From Streptomyces celluloflavus (GTDB taxonomy: Bacteria; Actinomycetota; Actinomycetes; Streptomycetales; Streptomycetaceae), in contig JOEL01000088.1 of assembly GCA_000720995.1 (NCBI GenBank), forward strand, positions 1 to 35,986: 35,986 nt of DNA. The letters are read 5' to 3'. The notes below the pieces were generated by a model. That model was not told the DNA's origin and did no database searches. It saw only the letters and a list, made by a program, of their open reading frames with translations. Shown in pieces: positions 22,261-35,986 of the stretch. Within the stretch, counting starts at the first letter, position 1. Each line of letters opens with the position of its first letter. The translations under genes and the position numbers were made by a program.

Positions 22261-23976
22261 CCGATCCGGTCACGCCCCCGGCCGCGGGCTGCTGTGCGGC
22301 CAGCGCCGCGAGTCCCGTCGCGAGGTCGTCCCCTCCGGCGCCCAGGACCACCGCGCGGTGCTCGAACGAGGACCGGGTCGTCGCGAGGGACCAGGCCACA
22401 TCGCCCGCGGCCACCTCCGGGCGCGCGAGTATGTGTGCGTGCAGTCGCCCGGCCTGCGCGACGAGCCCTGCGGCGTCGCGGCTGCTGACCAGCCACGGGA
22501 CAGTCTCCGTGCGGGCCAGCACCGCCGGCGCGTCCGCTTTCCGTGCGTCGCCGCCGTTCTCGTCCTGCTCCGCGCGCGACGCGTCGACCGACGCCTCGGG
22601 GGCCTCCTCCAGGATCGCGTGCGCGTTGGTACCGCTCATCCCGAACGAGGACACACCGGCCCGCCGCGTCCGCTCCCCGCCCGCGCTCCATTCCACGGGC
22701 TCCTGGAGCAGCTGTACCTTCCCGGCCGTCCAGTCCACGTGCGGCGAAGGTTCTTCGGCGTGCAGTGTCCGCGGCAGCACCCCGTGCTGGAGGGCGAGGA
22801 CCATCTTGATGACGCCCGCTACGCCCGATGCCTGCTGACTGTGCCCGATGTTCGACTTCAACGACCCGAGCCACAGCGGACGGTCGGCTGCCCGCCCCTC
22901 GTCGGTGCCGTAGGTCGCGAGCAGTGCCTGCGCCTCGATCGGATCGCCAAGGGTCGTCCCGGTCCCGTGCGCTTCCACGGCGTCGATGTCGGCCGCCGCG
23001 AGCTGCGCGTTGGCGAGTGCCGCCCGGATCACCCGGCGCTGCGAGGGCCCGTTCGGTGCCGTAAGACCGTTGGAGGCGCCGTCCTGGTTGACCGCGCTGC
23101 CGCGGATGACCGCGAGCACGTGGTGGCCCGCCCGCCGTGCGTCGGACAGTCGTTCCACGACCAGCACGCCCGCGCCCTCGGCCCAGCCCGTGCCGTCCGC
23201 GCCGGCCCCGAAGGACTTGCAGCGACCGTCCGATGCCAGACCCTGCTGCCGCGCGAACTCGGCGAACGTCATCGGCGTGGCCATCACGGTGACGCCGCCG
23301 ACCAGGGCGAGACCGCACTCGCGGCCGCGCAGCGCCTGCACCGCCAGGTGCAGCGCCACAAGGGACGAGGAGCAGGCCGTGTCCACCGTCACCGCGGGGC
23401 CGGTGAGGCCGAGGGTATACGCCACCCGTCCGGAGATGACGCTCGCGGCGTTGCCCGTCATCAGGTACGCCCCGGCTCCGGGGTCGGTCTGCACGACACC
23501 CTCGCCGTAGCCGGAGGATGAGGCGCCCGCGAACACGCCGGTCCGCGAGCCCTTCAGCGAGGACGGGTCGATACCGGCCCGCTCGACGGCCTCCCAGACG
23601 ACCTCAAGGAGCAGCCGCTGCTGCGGGTCCATGGCCAGGGCCTCGCGGGGCGAGATCTTGAAGAATCCGGCATCGAACTCGCCGGCCTCGTAGACGAATC
23701 CGCCCCGCGGCTCGAACGCGGCGTCCGCGTCACCGGCCGCGTCCGGCTCGTCCCAGCCCCGGTCGGCCGGGAACGGCCCCACCGCGTCCGTGCCGGAGTC
23801 GACCAGGCCCCACAGGTCCTCCGGGGCACGCACCCCTCCCGGGTAGCGGCAGCCCATGCCGACGATCGCGATCGGCTCGTGCACGTCGGCCTCGATGCGG
23901 CGCAGCCGCTTCCGGACCGACTGGAGCTCGGCAGATGCCTTCTTGAGGTACTCGAAGAGCCTTTCCTGGCTTTCCA

Positions 23977-23980
<4 letters not shown>
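21914..23980 (-). CDS. PKS gene D, N-terminal piece: docking-KS-AT (frameshifted)
   Basis: The start is GTG at 23980, overlapping the TGA of gene B by 4 nt (GTGA), with AAGGAG 11 nt upstream; ATG at 23977 is an in-frame alternative. The protein opens with a docking coiled coil ([17 protein letters not shown]), then KS (about 35-453; TACSSS Cys near 23372, HGTGT, KSNIGH), the KS-AT linker and the first half of an AT (GQGSQ near 22212). After VQPDA, near 21984, the reading frame changes: the next 20-odd residues are out of frame and end at 21914, while the AT sequence resumes in another frame as the piece 10305-22043. Compared with the complete copy in module 3 of the same gene, about 46 residues around the catalytic GHSQG are missing. 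I read the two pieces as one gene of three modules, broken either by a real mutation or by assembly of near-identical AT repeats. Confidence 0.85.
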
Positions 23981-28824
<4,844 letters not shown>

Positions 28825-28927
28825 GCTTTCCACCTCTGGATGCTGATGCTGTTGCTGGACCCCATGCCGACAGCGCAAGTGGCGCAGGCGGTACTGATGG
28901 TTCTGGCGGCGCAGGCAGTGCAGGCGG
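28825..28927 (-). other. A-B intergenic gap
   Basis: 103 nt between the TAA of gene A and the GTG of gene B, holding the gene B ribosome site. I see no hairpin terminator or clear promoter. An imperfect direct repeat (plus strand GCAGGCGGTACTG near 28889 and GCAGGCGGTTACTGG at the stop codon of A) is present. Confidence 0.5.
28830..28837 (-). promoter_or_regulatory. Ribosome binding site, gene B
   Basis: AGAGGTGG on the minus strand, 5 nt before GTG at 28824. It decides the start of gene B. Confidence 0.7.

Positions 28928-35986
<7,059 letters not shown>

Overview
The window is the interior of a very large, GC-rich modular type I polyketide synthase (PKS) locus of actinomycete, most likely Streptomyces, type. 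Every supported gene is on the minus strand, so transcription runs from position 35986 towards 1. I see no tailoring, regulatory, transport, RNA or mobile-element genes, and both ends lie inside AT domains.

Five PKS genes follow one another in transcription order, here called A to E. A (28928-35986, 5' end outside) holds the end of one module (AT-KR-ACP) and a complete KS-AT-KR-ACP module. B (23977-28824) is one module with a malonyl-type AT. D (10305-23980) is three modules and overlaps B by 4 nt. C (6046-10308) is one module and overlaps D by 4 nt. E (1-5975, 3' end outside) is one module plus KS and the start of the next AT. A/B and C/E are separated by only 103 and 70 nt, so this looks like one operon. 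Matching C-terminal and N-terminal docking helices at A-B, B-D, D-C and C-E suggest that chain transfer follows gene order.

All eight modules whose processing region is visible contain KR only, with no DH or ER. The predicted product segment is a hydroxyl-rich, largely polypropionate chain: methylmalonyl-type ATs dominate, module B is malonyl-type, and the first AT has a non-standard specificity motif (F-V-A-H). KR motifs predict B1, degenerate, A1, A1, A2, A1, A2, A1 in transcription order. I cannot name the product.

The most striking feature is a mosaic of near-identical methylmalonyl AT cores. Six copies occur and only two are complete (A module 2, D module 3). The other four have internal deletions. 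Several share the same breakpoints, and three of these copies carry out-of-frame junctions that split genes D, C and E. Collapse of repeats during assembly is the simplest explanation, but real recombination cannot be excluded from sequence alone. Separately, the module B AT is a sharply bounded segment of different base composition, as expected for AT-domain exchange.
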